A stretch of DNA of 64,000 nt from CAZCPB01 sp964540295 (GTDB taxonomy: Bacteria > Planctomycetota > Phycisphaerae > Phycisphaerales > UBA1924), in NCBI GenBank assembly GCA_964540295.1, contig CAZIMT010000002.1, forward strand, positions 1 to 64,000, written 5' to 3'. A model generated the notes under the pieces. The model searched no databases, had not been told where the DNA came from, and worked only from the letters and a program-made list of their open reading frames with translations. Positions 43,537 to 52,204 of this stretch are shown here, in pieces (position 1 is the first letter of the stretch; each line of letters opens with the position of its first letter). Position numbers and translations under genes: made by a program.

Positions 43537-44784
43537 TCAACGGATGTTCAGGTCGCGGATCATGCGCGCGCGAGCCGCGGCGAAGTTTTCGAGCGACAGG
43601 AACTCCACCGCGTCGGTCCCCGGCAGGTTTTGATCGATCCATGCCCGGATCATGGGCAACCGCTTGGGCTCGTCCTTGGTGTACCAGGCGGTGATGAGCC
43701 CGCCGCTCTCGAAGTTCATCAGCAGCGGCTCAAAGGCCGTCCCGCCGCGGACGCGCACCAAGGTGGACACCGGCGGCGAGAGCGTCCCGTCGGCCAGGAT
43801 CCGACGGTCGTAGGCGAGGTACCCGATGACCACCGGACGATCAAAGGTTTCGGTCAGACCGATCGAGCGGCGCGAGGCGGTGACGACCTTGACCTTGCCG
43901 CCGATCTGCACGGCTTGCAGGCTCGCGTTGAGTTTGTCCACCACGCCCTGAAAGAGTTCGGCGTTGGTCGAGGTCTGCTGCGGGTTGCCGGGGATCGCCA
44001 GCGGGATATCGAAGCCCACGGCCAGGTCAGAGCCGGAGGCGTTCTTGTCCATGAGCTGGATATCAACTTTTCTGGTGTAATACACGCGAGTAATCACGCG
44101 AAGAAAGACGCGGCGATCGGGCGGGTCGTTCTCGAACGAGCCGTAGGCTGAGAGCTTCGATCTGCGTTCGTTAGCCCAGTCTTCGACGAGCGGGTCGAGG
44201 CGGTCGATGTCCAGGCCGATGGTGGTCGCGTCGGAGATAGTGATGGTGCCGGTCGCCGCGGCGGCGCCCAGAAAGTTGAACCCGACCGGCACTCCCTGCA
44301 CCGGCACGGCCAAGCTCAGCCCGCCGCTGCGGGAGATCTCGAAGCTATAGGTCGGGAACTTGGCCGAGGGGAACGCATCCCACGCAACCTTGGTGGGGAA
44401 CGCGTGGTTCGATTCGTCGAACCGGCCCGCGTAGAAATCCTGGAGCGCGCCCGAGACATCATCGATGTCCAGCCTGACCATGTGCTGATCGAGTGGCAAG
44501 AAACCCTTCTCTTCAAAGAGCCGGACTTCCTCGCCGATCGAGGTCGAGGTCAGGAAGACGTCGCCCGGTATCAGGTCCTGCGTCAACGGGTAGACGGGGA
44601 TCACCTGCGAGGCGCGGATGGAAAGGCACCAGTCTTTCGCAACTCGGGCCAGCTCGCGGCCTTTTTCCTGTGAGGTAATGCAGCCGGGCATGAACAGGAA
44701 GAACGCCAGCACCGTCAGCCCACGGACCGTGATCTGGATCGAGATGTTCGAGATCAGCTTTGAATTGCGTTGAGAATCGTGCAT
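43537..44784 (-). CDS. Putative lipoprotein of unknown function
   Basis: 415 residues from the ATG at 44784, set by GGAGG about seven bases upstream. The N-terminus has a hydrophobic segment ending in a lipobox-like FMPGC (Cys35). The body contains beta-rich blocks (LSLAVPVQGVPVGFNFLGAAAATGTITISDAT) and a domain with VYYTRKVDIQLMDKNASGSDLAVGFDIPL. No known family was recognised. It may be an outer-membrane or periplasmic lipoprotein. It faces the thioesterase gene across a repeat-rich intergenic region. Confidence 0.7.
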   Translation of the reverse strand: MHDSQRNSKLISNISIQITVRGLTVLAFFLFMPGCITSQEKGRELARVAKDWCLSIRASQVIPVYPLTQDLIPGDVFLTSTSIGEEVRLFEEKGFLPLDQHMVRLDIDDVSGALQDFYAGRFDESNHAFPTKVAWDAFPSAKFPTYSFEISRSGGLSLAVPVQGVPVGFNFLGAAAATGTITISDATTIGLDIDRLDPLVEDWANERRSKLSAYGSFENDPPDRRVFLRVITRVYYTRKVDIQLMDKNASGSDLAVGFDIPLAIPGNPQQTSTNAELFQGVVDKLNASLQAVQIGGKVKVVTASRRSIGLTETFDRPVVIGYLAYDRRILADGTLSPPVSTLVRVRGGTAFEPLLMNFESGGLITAWYTKDEPKRLPMIRAWIDQNLPGTDAVEFLSLENFAAARARMIRDLNIR

Positions 44785-44920
44785 GCAAGCCTCCGGATCT
44801 GTCGGGTTCTTGAAAGAGCCGCTGGAGCTCGACCGATGTACGAGAGTGCCACGCCGACGGGCGGCTGTCAACCTGGGTTGTTCGAAGCAAGGCTTTGAGA
44901 GGCTCGCCCGGCGAGAAAAA

Positions 44921-44998
44921 AAGTGGCGAAGTGGTAGAGTGGCAAAGTGCGAGAGTGCGAGTGTGGTCCATCGGTGGGACTTCGCCACTTCGCCACTT
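44921..44998. repeat. Inverted and direct repeats with AGTGGCGAAG pattern
   Basis: AAGTGGCGAAGTGG at 44921-44934 has a perfect 14-bp inverted copy at 44985-44998 (CCACTTCGCCACTT) separated by 50 bases that themselves contain GAGTG-type repeats. It lies between the divergent lipoprotein and thioesterase genes and is not followed by T residues. It could form a cruciform or a long hairpin. Confidence 0.75.
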
Positions 44999-45022
44999 CA
45001 TCTTTTACCCTCGCCCGGCGCG

Positions 45023-45463
45023 ATGATCCGCTATCGTTCGAACGTGGAGCCAACTTTATCAATCCCTGAACGCCGTCTGAGCCTGCGCGTGGTCACGCTC
45101 CCGCGCGACACGAACCACTACGGGACGATCTTCGGCGGCGTCATTCTCAGCTACATCGACCAGGCGGGGTTCGTCGAGGCGCGGCGGCACGGGCAGCACC
45201 GCTGGGTGACGGCCGCGATTGACCGCGTGGATTTCAAGGCCCCCGTCCACCTCGGCGACGTGGTCAGCTTTTATACTCGCCCGCTGCGGATGGGGACCAA
45301 GAGCGTGACGGTCGAGATCGAGGTCGAGGCTGAGCGGTACAACGAGGGCACCACGGTTTGCGTAACATCCGCGACATTGACGATGGTTTCGGTCGATTCG
45401 ACAGGCAAGCCTATTCCGTACGCGCTGCCACCCACGGCCATGCCGATGCCCAGGCCAGAATGA
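45023..45463 (+). CDS. Hotdog-fold acyl-CoA thioesterase
   Basis: 146 residues from the ATG at 45023 (GTG at 45044 is an alternative). Motifs of the YciA/BFIT-type acyl-CoA thioesterases are present: TLPRDTNHYGTIFGGVILSYIDQAGFVEAR, with the catalytic Asp in the helix, then TAAIDRVDFKAPVHLGDVVSFY. It hydrolyses acyl-CoA esters, substrate unknown. The C-terminus ends in a Pro/Met-rich tail. The lipoprotein gene is divergent, and the STAS gene follows after 125 bases. Confidence 0.9.
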   Translation: MIRYRSNVEPTLSIPERRLSLRVVTLPRDTNHYGTIFGGVILSYIDQAGFVEARRHGQHRWVTAAIDRVDFKAPVHLGDVVSFYTRPLRMGTKSVTVEIEVEAERYNEGTTVCVTSATLTMVSVDSTGKPIPYALPPTAMPMPRPE

Positions 45464-45478
45464 GTGAATGTTTCACAG

Positions 45479-45509
45479 TGCCAAGTGGCCAAGGTGCCAA
45501 ATGGCCACA
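45479..45509 (+). repeat. Two 15-16 bp repeats upstream of the STAS gene
   Basis: GTGCCAAGTGGCCAAG (45479-45494) and GTGCCAAATGGCCACA (45495-45509) are adjacent imperfect copies in the leader of the STAS gene. The gap between thioesterase and STAS (125 bases) has no coding content. Confidence 0.7.
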
Positions 45510-45588
45510 AGGCGAAACTTGCGTTCTCTGAACTTGGTACTTTGGCAGGCTGGACATTATTCAGTTTCTCCCACTCTCAAGGACCACC

Positions 45589-45936
45589 ATGGCCTCGACC
45601 TACCTGAAGACCGAATCTGTCGCGGGTGTTCTGATCGCCACGCCACTGACCGAGAAGATCGCCGAGCGTGAGTGCAACGTGCTCCTGAAGGAGATCAGCG
45701 AGGAAGCCGCCAAGCACGGCTGGAAGGTCGCCACCGACCTGACGGAGGTGATGCTGCTGGCGTCGGTCGGGCTGGGCATGTTCGTCACGCTCAACCGCGA
45801 CTGCAAGAAGAACGGCGGGAAGCTGGTCGTCTTCGGGCTCTCGCCCGAGCTGATGAGCCTGCTGCAGATCACGCGGTTGGAAAAGGTTTTCGGCATCGCC
45901 AAGGACCGCGACGCCGCTCTCAAGTTGTTGGCATGA
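45589..45936 (+). CDS. STAS domain protein (anti-anti-sigma type)
   Basis: 115 residues, the usual length of a standalone STAS protein. The fold pattern is TPLTEKI (strand), LLKEISEEAAKHGWKVATDLTEV and MLLASVGLGMFVTLNRDCKKNGGKLVVFGLS. The phosphorylation position of SpoIIAA-like proteins corresponds to Ser59 (LASVGLG). No kinase or phosphatase partner is in the window. The gene overlaps the next start codon (ATGA) and therefore probably is cotranslated with purN. Confidence 0.88.
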   Translation: MASTYLKTESVAGVLIATPLTEKIAERECNVLLKEISEEAAKHGWKVATDLTEVMLLASVGLGMFVTLNRDCKKNGGKLVVFGLSPELMSLLQITRLEKVFGIAKDRDAALKLLA

Positions 45937-46556
45937 ACGCGACCGGCACACCCTCTTCGGATCGCAGCGAAGCTCACGCGAGGCCAGGCCGCGAACTCGC
46001 GCGGCTCGCGGTCATGATCTCGGGCGGCGGGCGCACGCTCCTCAATATCCACGACGCGATCAAGGCCGGGACGCTGCACGCGACCATCTCGCTGGTGATC
46101 GCATCGCGCGATTGCCTCGGCGTGACTCGCGCGGCCGAGCGTGGTCTGCCGGTGCGCGTGATCCGGGGACGAATCTCGATGGGTTCTCTCGAACAAGTGC
46201 TGCACGAGCAGGGAATCGATTGGGTCGTTCTGGCCGGGTACTTGAGTTACTTGGAAATCCCTGAACGATTTCGCGAGCGGGTGGTGAACATTCATCCTGC
46301 GCTGCTGCCAGCGTTCGGCGGGCCGGGGATGTTCGGTCATCACGTGCACGAGGCCGTGATCAAGTCCAGAGCGGTCGAGAGCGGGTGCACGGTGCACCTG
46401 GTCAACGAGAAGTTCGACGACGGGCCGATTGTTCTGCAAAGGCGGTGCGCGGTGCTTCCTAGCGACACGCCCGACTCGCTGGCGGCCCGCGTGTTCGAGC
46501 TTGAGTGTCAGGCGTACCCAGAAGCTCTCCGCCAATTGATCGGGGGCTCACGATGA
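45933..46556 (+). CDS. purN: Phosphoribosylglycinamide formyltransferase (PurN)
   Basis: 207 residues from ATG at 45933. PurN family motifs: LAVMISGGGRTLLNIHDAI (ribose-phosphate binding), SRDCLGVTRAAERGLPV, WVVLAGYLSYL, NIHPALLPAFGGPGMFG, GCTVHLVNEKFDDGPIVLQR. It transfers a formyl group from 10-formyltetrahydrofolate to GAR in purine synthesis. His and Asp of the active site (NIHPALLP and FDDGP) are present. The start overlaps the STAS stop by four bases and the stop overlaps the next start, so it is the middle gene of a coupled operon. Confidence 0.92.
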   Translation: MNATGTPSSDRSEAHARPGRELARLAVMISGGGRTLLNIHDAIKAGTLHATISLVIASRDCLGVTRAAERGLPVRVIRGRISMGSLEQVLHEQGIDWVVLAGYLSYLEIPERFRERVVNIHPALLPAFGGPGMFGHHVHEAVIKSRAVESGCTVHLVNEKFDDGPIVLQRRCAVLPSDTPDSLAARVFELECQAYPEALRQLIGGSR

Positions 46557-48244
46557 ATCAACTCTTGAAATCTCAATTCACCAACCGGGGCTTGCGAGGG
46601 TCGCATTCATGGCGCCAAGTCAGCGCCGTCGTGCTGCTCGCGTTCGCGGCTGCGACCGCTCCGATCGCTCGGGCGTCGATGATCGATGACGAGTTTGAAC
46701 AACGCTCCCCGAGAGCGCAGCAGCCCCGCACGTCCGCGCCGCCAGCGGGTGCCAAGCCTGATCTCGCCAAGCTCGCCGAGCAGTCTCTGGCCGCGTTTAG
46801 CAAGGGCGACTATGCCAACGCGGAGCGATTGCTGCGCGAGCAGATCGCGCTGGACGACCGCAACTTTGTGCCGCACTACAACCTCGCGTGCGCGCTGGCG
46901 CTCCAGAACATGCCGCGGCTGGCGGTGGACTCGCTCATCAACGCCGTGCAGCGCGGCTTCGTGGATCTCAAGCAGCTCAAGGCCGACCCGTCGCTCAACC
47001 CAATCCGCGACACGCCCGAGTTCGCCGCCTTAATCTCGAACTGGCCCACCGTGCTCGAGCGCCACCGCGACGCCACTGCGGCCCTCGCCGAGAAGAACTT
47101 CTCGCACACCGCCACCGCACGCGACGAACTGCTGCGGCTCAGCTTTGTATCAGCGTTCGATGAAAGATCGTTCGAGCAGGCTCGCGCGGAGATCTCGCGC
47201 ATCGCGCAGTGGGGAGCGCACACGGTGTTCCCGGAAATCCTCGACCCCGAGCTGGCGAAGAACGACCCGTGGGTCGTGGTCGTTCTTCCCAACCGCAAAG
47301 ATTTTCTCAGCTGGATCGTCGCGCAGTTCGGACCCGGGGCGATCACCTCGACCAACTCTATCGGCGGCTCGTACGACCACGACGCCAAACGCCTCGTCTC
47401 GCAGGATCTCGGCTCCAGCCTGCGGCACGAGTTTTTCCACGTTCTTCACTGGCGCGACATGACCCGCCGCGGGCAGGTTCATCCCATCTGGATCCAGGAA
47501 GGCCTGTGCAGCCTCGTCGAGGATTACGACGTTGCGCCAGCGCCGAAAAATGAAGCCAGTACGGACCAGCGCGGCGACCCGAGCACGAACCCGCGCTCTG
47601 GCACGCCTTCTGATACGGTCCCGCCTGGGCTGGTCCCCGCGACCTCGTGGCGCACCAACATCGCCAAGCGGCTTGAGAAGAACAACCTGCTTATGCCCAT
47701 CGAGAAACTCTGCGGGCTCTCGCGAGGCCAATTCATGATGGGCCGCCCGCTCGCCATGTACGCGCAGGCTCGCTCGCTTTTTCTGTACCTCGACCAGAAG
47801 AAAAAACTTGGCGAGTGGTACGCGGCTTACTGCGACGGCTTCGAGCAAGACCCCACTGGCGTCGAGGCGCTCAAGCTCGTGCTTGCGATGGACATGCTCG
47901 CGCTCAACAAGGATTATCGCGCGTGGGTCCGCGCGCTGCCAGCCGTGTCTGAAGAGATCCTGCCCGGAAAGGCCAGCGTCGGGCTTGAGATCGACGCGGG
48001 CAGCGGCGAGGGGCCGGTGGTGGTGTCGATCAACCCCAAGGCCCAGATCACCGGCGAGCAGGGGAAATCACGCCGCGCGATCCTGGCTGGCGATGTCATC
48101 ACGGCCATCAACAACAGACCGACGCGAGAGATCGCGGAACTGGTGCGCGTGCTGGGTGAGTTTGAGCCGGGGCAGAGCGTGGAGCTCAGCTACAGACGTG
48201 GCGCGAAGCACGGGTCGGCGATGATCGTGCTGATCGCAAAGTGA
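46553..48244 (+). CDS. Secreted gluzincin-type metalloprotease with TPR-like and PDZ-like domains
   Basis: 563 residues. A signal region (VSAVVLLAFAAATAPIARAS) is followed by a TPR-like segment (LAAFSKGDYANAERLLREQIALD, about residues 70-110), then the zinc motif SLRHEFFHVLHW near residue 292, with a downstream Glu in WIQEGLCSLVEDYD as the likely third ligand (gluzincin layout). The last ~90 residues (VGLEIDAG, GDVITAINNRPTREIAELVRVLGEFEPGQSVELSY) form a PDZ-like domain. Start overlaps the purN stop (ATGA). It is probably an envelope protease or peptidase of the DUF1570/M61-like type. Confidence 0.85.
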   Translation: MNQLLKSQFTNRGLRGSHSWRQVSAVVLLAFAAATAPIARASMIDDEFEQRSPRAQQPRTSAPPAGAKPDLAKLAEQSLAAFSKGDYANAERLLREQIALDDRNFVPHYNLACALALQNMPRLAVDSLINAVQRGFVDLKQLKADPSLNPIRDTPEFAALISNWPTVLERHRDATAALAEKNFSHTATARDELLRLSFVSAFDERSFEQARAEISRIAQWGAHTVFPEILDPELAKNDPWVVVVLPNRKDFLSWIVAQFGPGAITSTNSIGGSYDHDAKRLVSQDLGSSLRHEFFHVLHWRDMTRRGQVHPIWIQEGLCSLVEDYDVAPAPKNEASTDQRGDPSTNPRSGTPSDTVPPGLVPATSWRTNIAKRLEKNNLLMPIEKLCGLSRGQFMMGRPLAMYAQARSLFLYLDQKKKLGEWYAAYCDGFEQDPTGVEALKLVLAMDMLALNKDYRAWVRALPAVSEEILPGKASVGLEIDAGSGEGPVVVSINPKAQITGEQGKSRRAILAGDVITAINNRPTREIAELVRVLGEFEPGQSVELSYRRGAKHGSAMIVLIAK

Positions 48245-48245
48245 C

Positions 48246-49151
48246 TCACACGTCACAAATCATGACCGCTTCGCACAGCGATTTCATCGGATCTCGCGTC
48301 GGGATGAACTCCTGGCCGAGGTAGCCGGTGTAGCCGAGTTCCACGATCGCTTTGCAGATCGTCGTGTAGTTCAGTTCCTGGGCCTCGTCGATCTCGTTGC
48401 GGCCCGGAACTCCGCCGGTGTGGAAGTGTGCGATGTGCTTCATATTGTCGCGGATGGTGCCGATGACGTCGCCCTCCATGCGTTGCATGTGGTAAATGTC
48501 GTAGAGGAGCTTGAAGCGATCGGAGCCGACCTGCTTGACAAGCTCGACGCCCCAGGCCGTGTGATCGCACTGGTAGTCGGTGTGGTCCTTGCTGTTGAGC
48601 AGTTCCATGATGATGGTGACGCCGAGTTTTTCAGCGAGCGGCGTGATGCGTTTGAGCCCGATCGCGCAGTTCTTGAGCCCTTCCTTGTCGTCCTGACCGG
48701 CGCGGGTGCCAGAGAAACAGATCTGGTTGGGGATGCCCGCGGCCTTGACGAGCGGGAGACGTTCTTCGAGTTCTTTGATGATCGCGTCGTGATTTTCAAG
48801 GCGGTTGAAGCCCTTGAGGATGGGGTTTGATTTGACAGCGTTCGCGACGGCGCAGATGAGGCCGTGTTTCTGCGCGACGGGCCACTCGTCGGGGTTCAGA
48901 AGTTCGACCGACTTCAGGCCGATTGCGGCGGCGTTCTTTGCGAGGTCTTCGAGAGGCATGTTGTAGCACCAGCGGCAAACGGAATGGTTGATGCGGCCTT
49001 TGAGCTTGGCGGCGGCGAGAGACGAGGGGGCCGACGCGGGTTGTAGCTGCGCATTGTTCGCGCTGGCCGCGGGCGTCGCGCTCGTGAGCGCGGCGGTTCC
49101 GGCGACGATCATTCCCAGGGCGGTGCGGCGTTGGAGTTCGGGGGTGGACAT
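48246..49151 (-). CDS. Hydroxypyruvate isomerase-like TIM-barrel protein with twin-arginine signal
   Basis: 301 residues from the ATG at 49151 (or 49154, adjacent). AAGGAG upstream supports 49151. The N-terminus ELQRRTALGMIVAGTAALTS is a twin-arginine export signal. The rest matches hydroxypyruvate isomerase-like TIM barrels: HSVCRWCYNMPLEDLAKNAAAIGLKSVEL, NQICFSGTRAGQDDKEG, VTIIMELLNSKDHTDYQCDHTAWGVELV, LLYDIYHMQRMEGDV and IAHFHTGGVPGRNEID. The active-site Glu pair region is seen. It is coupled to the upstream NagB/PIG-L gene whose TGA overlaps its ATG by one base. Confidence 0.9.
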   Translation of the reverse strand: MSTPELQRRTALGMIVAGTAALTSATPAASANNAQLQPASAPSSLAAAKLKGRINHSVCRWCYNMPLEDLAKNAAAIGLKSVELLNPDEWPVAQKHGLICAVANAVKSNPILKGFNRLENHDAIIKELEERLPLVKAAGIPNQICFSGTRAGQDDKEGLKNCAIGLKRITPLAEKLGVTIIMELLNSKDHTDYQCDHTAWGVELVKQVGSDRFKLLYDIYHMQRMEGDVIGTIRDNMKHIAHFHTGGVPGRNEIDEAQELNYTTICKAIVELGYTGYLGQEFIPTRDPMKSLCEAVMICDV

Positions 49152-49153
49152 CA

Positions 49154-51163
49154 TCAGGCTCCTTGTGAGTCGGCGTTGGCTTCGGCGGCCTTCCATCGTA
49201 CAAAGCCTTCGATCGCCTCGTATTCCGCCAGCCCGAGCCGGTCGTAAAGCCGTGCGGTGGCGCGGTTGCGTTCCTCGGCTCGCTCCCAGAACTCGCGCGT
49301 GTCGCTGGGGCCGGGGAAGAGCGCGCTGTCCTTCTGGCTCTCGTGCTTAAAGATGGCCATGCGTTTGCGCACGACCTCGTCGGGCGACAAGGGCACGGCC
49401 ATCTCGATCTCCTCGGGCCCCCACTCCTGCCACGCGCCGCGGTAGAGCCAGGTCACGCAGCGTTTCATCCAGTCGGTGCCCGCCAGCTGCGCGATCGCGG
49501 CGCTGACGATGGACAAGCAGACCCGATGCGTGCCGTGCGGGTCGGAGAGGTCGCCCGCGGCGTAGATCTGGTGAGGCCGAACTCTTTCGAGCAATTCAAC
49601 GGTGATGCGGACGTCGTCCTCGCCCATCGGCTTCTTGCGTACGCGGCCTGTTTCGTAGAACGGCAGGTCGAGGAAATGAATGCGCTCGGGCTGAACTCCG
49701 GAATACTTCGCCGCGGCCCGGGCCTCGGTGCGGCGGATGAGGCCCTTGATTCGCTGGAGTTCGGGGCTGTCTACCTGCCCCGGGTGCTTGTGGGCGATGA
49801 ACGATTCGAGCGAAGCGTCGATTCGCCCGACCACTTGCTGACCGATCTCGGGGAACGCCCGCGCGAACTCGCGCACGAAGTCCGCGTGCCTCAGCGCAGA
49901 CTCGTCCCATACCGCGATGTTGCCCGAGGTCTGGTACGCGACGTGAACCTCGTGGCCCTGCTCGCAGAGGCGGATGAACGTGCCCCCCATGCTGATGACG
50001 TCGTCGTCAGGGTGCGGGCTGAAGACCACGACACGCTTGGGGAACTCGTCGCCAGCGACTCCCGGCTTCCCGCCCGGCCAGCCCGTGATCGTTCGTTGCA
50101 ACGACTTGAAGACCTCGATGTTGATGTCGTACGCGCCCTCGCGCTCGCCGCCGCGTGCGCTCGAGAGCTCTTGCAACCCGTGCTCGGCGTAGTCGTGGTC
50201 GGTCAGCTTGGTGATCGGCTTTTTAACCGTACGTGCCAGCCAGATCACGGCGCGCTTGGTCGTGGGCTCGTCCCATTTCAGGCCGAACGATTCAATGGGG
50301 CCGAGCAGCCACGGGGTCTTGAAGCGGGTCAGTTCCGCGGCCGCGGCCGGGTCGAGCATCACCGTCGCCGCCGCGTGGTTCTGAAGAAAGCTCGCGGCCA
50401 CGGACGCTGTGATCTCGCCCTCGACCGCTCGCTTGACGATGCCCGCCTTGTGCTCGCCGAACGCCAGGAGAATGACTTCCTTGGCGTCCATGATGGTGCC
50501 CACGCCCATCGTCACGGCACGCCGCGGAACGTTCCATTCGCCGAAGAAGTCGCTGGCCGAATCCTTCCTCGTCACGCTGTCGAGTGTGATCAGGCGCGTG
50601 CGGCTGTCGCGCGGCGAGCCGGGCTCGTTGAACCCGATGTGCCCGGTGCGCCCCACGCCCAGGATCTGCACGTCCACCCCGCCCGCGTCCCGGATCTTGC
50701 GCTCGTACTCCTCGCACATCGTTGCCACTCTCGCCTGGTCCACGGTGCCGTCGGGCACGTGCGTCTGCGCAAGGTCGATGTCGATGTGGTCGAAGAGATT
50801 CTCTTGCATAAAGCGGCGGTAGCTCTGGATCTCACCCGGGCTCATCGGCCAATATTCGTCAAGATTGAACGTTGTGACGTTGCGGAACGAGAGGCCCTCG
50901 CGGCGATGGAGCCGGACCAGCTCTTCGTACACGCCGTGTGGGGTCGAGCCGGTCGCGAGCCCGAGCACCGCGCGCTTCTCTTGCGCCGCTCGGGCGCGGA
51001 TGAGGTCGGCGAGATGCCGCGCGACGGCCACACTGGCCGCTCGGCTGGTTTCGTGGACAACCACCGGAATCTGCTCGCACCGGGCCTGCGGCGACGCGGC
51101 ACCGCCGAGCAGCGAGGAAGACTGGTCAACACCCTGACGAGCAGCGGAGGTCGTGCTTTTCAT
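49154..51163 (-). CDS. nagB: Fused glucosamine-6-phosphate deaminase (NagB) and PIG-L/LmbE-type deacetylase
   Basis: 669 residues from the ATG at 51163. N-terminal NagB: VLGLATGSTPHGVYEELV, TTFNLDEYWPM, LGVGRTGHIGFNEPGSP, ILLAFGEHKAGIV. The C-terminal PIG-L/LmbE domain begins near residue 370 with the zinc motif VFSPHPDDDVISMGGT and continues with PERIHFLDLPFYETGRV, IYAAGDLSDPHGTHRVCL. The fusion could deacetylate GlcNAc-type sugars and then deaminate GlcN-6-P to fructose-6-P. Such fusions are known from Bacteroidetes and planctomycetes. It precedes the Tat-exported hydroxypyruvate isomerase-like gene in a one-base-overlap operon. Confidence 0.94.
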   Translation of the reverse strand: MKSTTSAARQGVDQSSSLLGGAASPQARCEQIPVVVHETSRAASVAVARHLADLIRARAAQEKRAVLGLATGSTPHGVYEELVRLHRREGLSFRNVTTFNLDEYWPMSPGEIQSYRRFMQENLFDHIDIDLAQTHVPDGTVDQARVATMCEEYERKIRDAGGVDVQILGVGRTGHIGFNEPGSPRDSRTRLITLDSVTRKDSASDFFGEWNVPRRAVTMGVGTIMDAKEVILLAFGEHKAGIVKRAVEGEITASVAASFLQNHAAATVMLDPAAAAELTRFKTPWLLGPIESFGLKWDEPTTKRAVIWLARTVKKPITKLTDHDYAEHGLQELSSARGGEREGAYDINIEVFKSLQRTITGWPGGKPGVAGDEFPKRVVVFSPHPDDDVISMGGTFIRLCEQGHEVHVAYQTSGNIAVWDESALRHADFVREFARAFPEIGQQVVGRIDASLESFIAHKHPGQVDSPELQRIKGLIRRTEARAAAKYSGVQPERIHFLDLPFYETGRVRKKPMGEDDVRITVELLERVRPHQIYAAGDLSDPHGTHRVCLSIVSAAIAQLAGTDWMKRCVTWLYRGAWQEWGPEEIEMAVPLSPDEVVRKRMAIFKHESQKDSALFPGPSDTREFWERAEERNRATARLYDRLGLAEYEAIEGFVRWKAAEANADSQGA

Positions 51164-51206
51164 TTCGATCAGATAGTACAACATCCCGGCAAGCCCGGTC
51201 ACGCGG

Positions 51207-51239
51207 TATGCTCCTGGTATGCACCGGATATGCTCTGGG
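51207..51239 (+). repeat. Three 11-bp repeats in the divergent region upstream of nagB
   Basis: TATGCTCCTGG, TATGCACCGGA and TATGCTCTGGG run in tandem (51207, 51218, 51229), between the start of the NagB/PIG-L gene and that of the divergent TIM-barrel gene. The 81-bp region must hold both promoters. Confidence 0.8.
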
Positions 51240-51244
51240 CGAAC

Positions 51245-52093
51245 ATGACTTTATCGCACACCACATCTCGTCCGCACCTCGGCGTCTGTTCCTGGTCGCT
51301 CACGCCCAAGGACCCGGGCGGCCTCGTCACGCAGGTGCGCGCGTGCGGGCTCTCGGGCGTGCAACTGGCGCTCGACCCGGTTCGCACCGGCGCGTGGTCG
51401 CTCGACGAAACGCGCCGACGGTTGGGCGATGCTGGAATCTTCGTGCTCTCGGGCATGATGGGGACCAAGGGCGAGGACTACTCGACGCTCGACTCGATCC
51501 GACGCACCGGCGGCGTGAGGCCGAGCGAGCACTGGGCTGAGAACCTATCGGCCGCGGGAGAAACTGCCGAGATCGCGCGCATGCTGAGCCTCCCGCTCGT
51601 GACGTTTCACGCTGGTTTCCTGCCGCACGATCGCGACGATCCCGAGCGGGACGTGCTTCTCGATCGGCTCGGACGTATCGCCGACGTGTTCGCCAAGAGC
51701 AACGTCGCGCTCGCGTTCGAGACCGGCCAGGAGACCGCCGCGACGCTGGTCGACGTGCTCAAAGACCTTGACCGTCCGAACGTCGGCGTCAACTTCGATC
51801 CCGCGAACATGATCCTGTATGGAACGGGCGACCCGGTGCTCGCGCTGCGAACGCTGCTGCCGTGGGTGCGGCAGATGCACATCAAAGACGCCGACGCGGC
51901 CACGACTCTCGGCGCTTGGGGCAACGAGGTTCCCGTCGGTCGCGGACAGGTACGCTGGCGCGAGCTTTTCGCCGTCGTCTGCTCGGCCTCGCGTGCCTTC
52001 GATCTCGTGATCGAACGTGAAGCGGGAGACCGTCGGATCGAGGACGTTCGCGCGGCCGCGGGGATCGTCGGATCGTTCATAGCCTCGCAGTGA
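51245..52093 (+). CDS. Sugar phosphate isomerase/epimerase-type TIM-barrel protein
   Basis: 282 residues from the ATG at 51245. TIM-barrel family 2 (xylose isomerase-like) motifs: LGVCSWSLTPKDPGGLVTQV, LVTFHAGFLP, VALAFETGQETAATLVDVL, VGVNFDPANMILYG, VRQMHIKDAD and the C-terminal EREAGDRR. Metal-binding residues of the family (Glu in AFETGQ, Asp in NFDPAN, His in MHIKDAD) are present. It probably isomerises a sugar or a sugar acid. A much longer upstream extension of this frame is antisense to nagB. It precedes the Gfo/Idh gene by 111 bases. Confidence 0.88.
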   Translation: MTLSHTTSRPHLGVCSWSLTPKDPGGLVTQVRACGLSGVQLALDPVRTGAWSLDETRRRLGDAGIFVLSGMMGTKGEDYSTLDSIRRTGGVRPSEHWAENLSAAGETAEIARMLSLPLVTFHAGFLPHDRDDPERDVLLDRLGRIADVFAKSNVALAFETGQETAATLVDVLKDLDRPNVGVNFDPANMILYGTGDPVLALRTLLPWVRQMHIKDADAATTLGAWGNEVPVGRGQVRWRELFAVVCSASRAFDLVIEREAGDRRIEDVRAAAGIVGSFIASQ

Positions 52094-52204
52094 CCTCGGG
52101 GTTCGATCGGGCTCTCGATCGAGCTCTCGGTCAGGATTGAACCTGACCATCCACATCGCTTCGGGGAGGACCCTCGATCCACTCTCGCTGAAAGCTACGC
52201 TTCC

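Noticed and set aside
49343..51244. Long N-terminal extension of the TIM-barrel frame
   Set aside because: It is entirely antisense to the NagB/PIG-L gene; the TIM-barrel domain starts at 51245.
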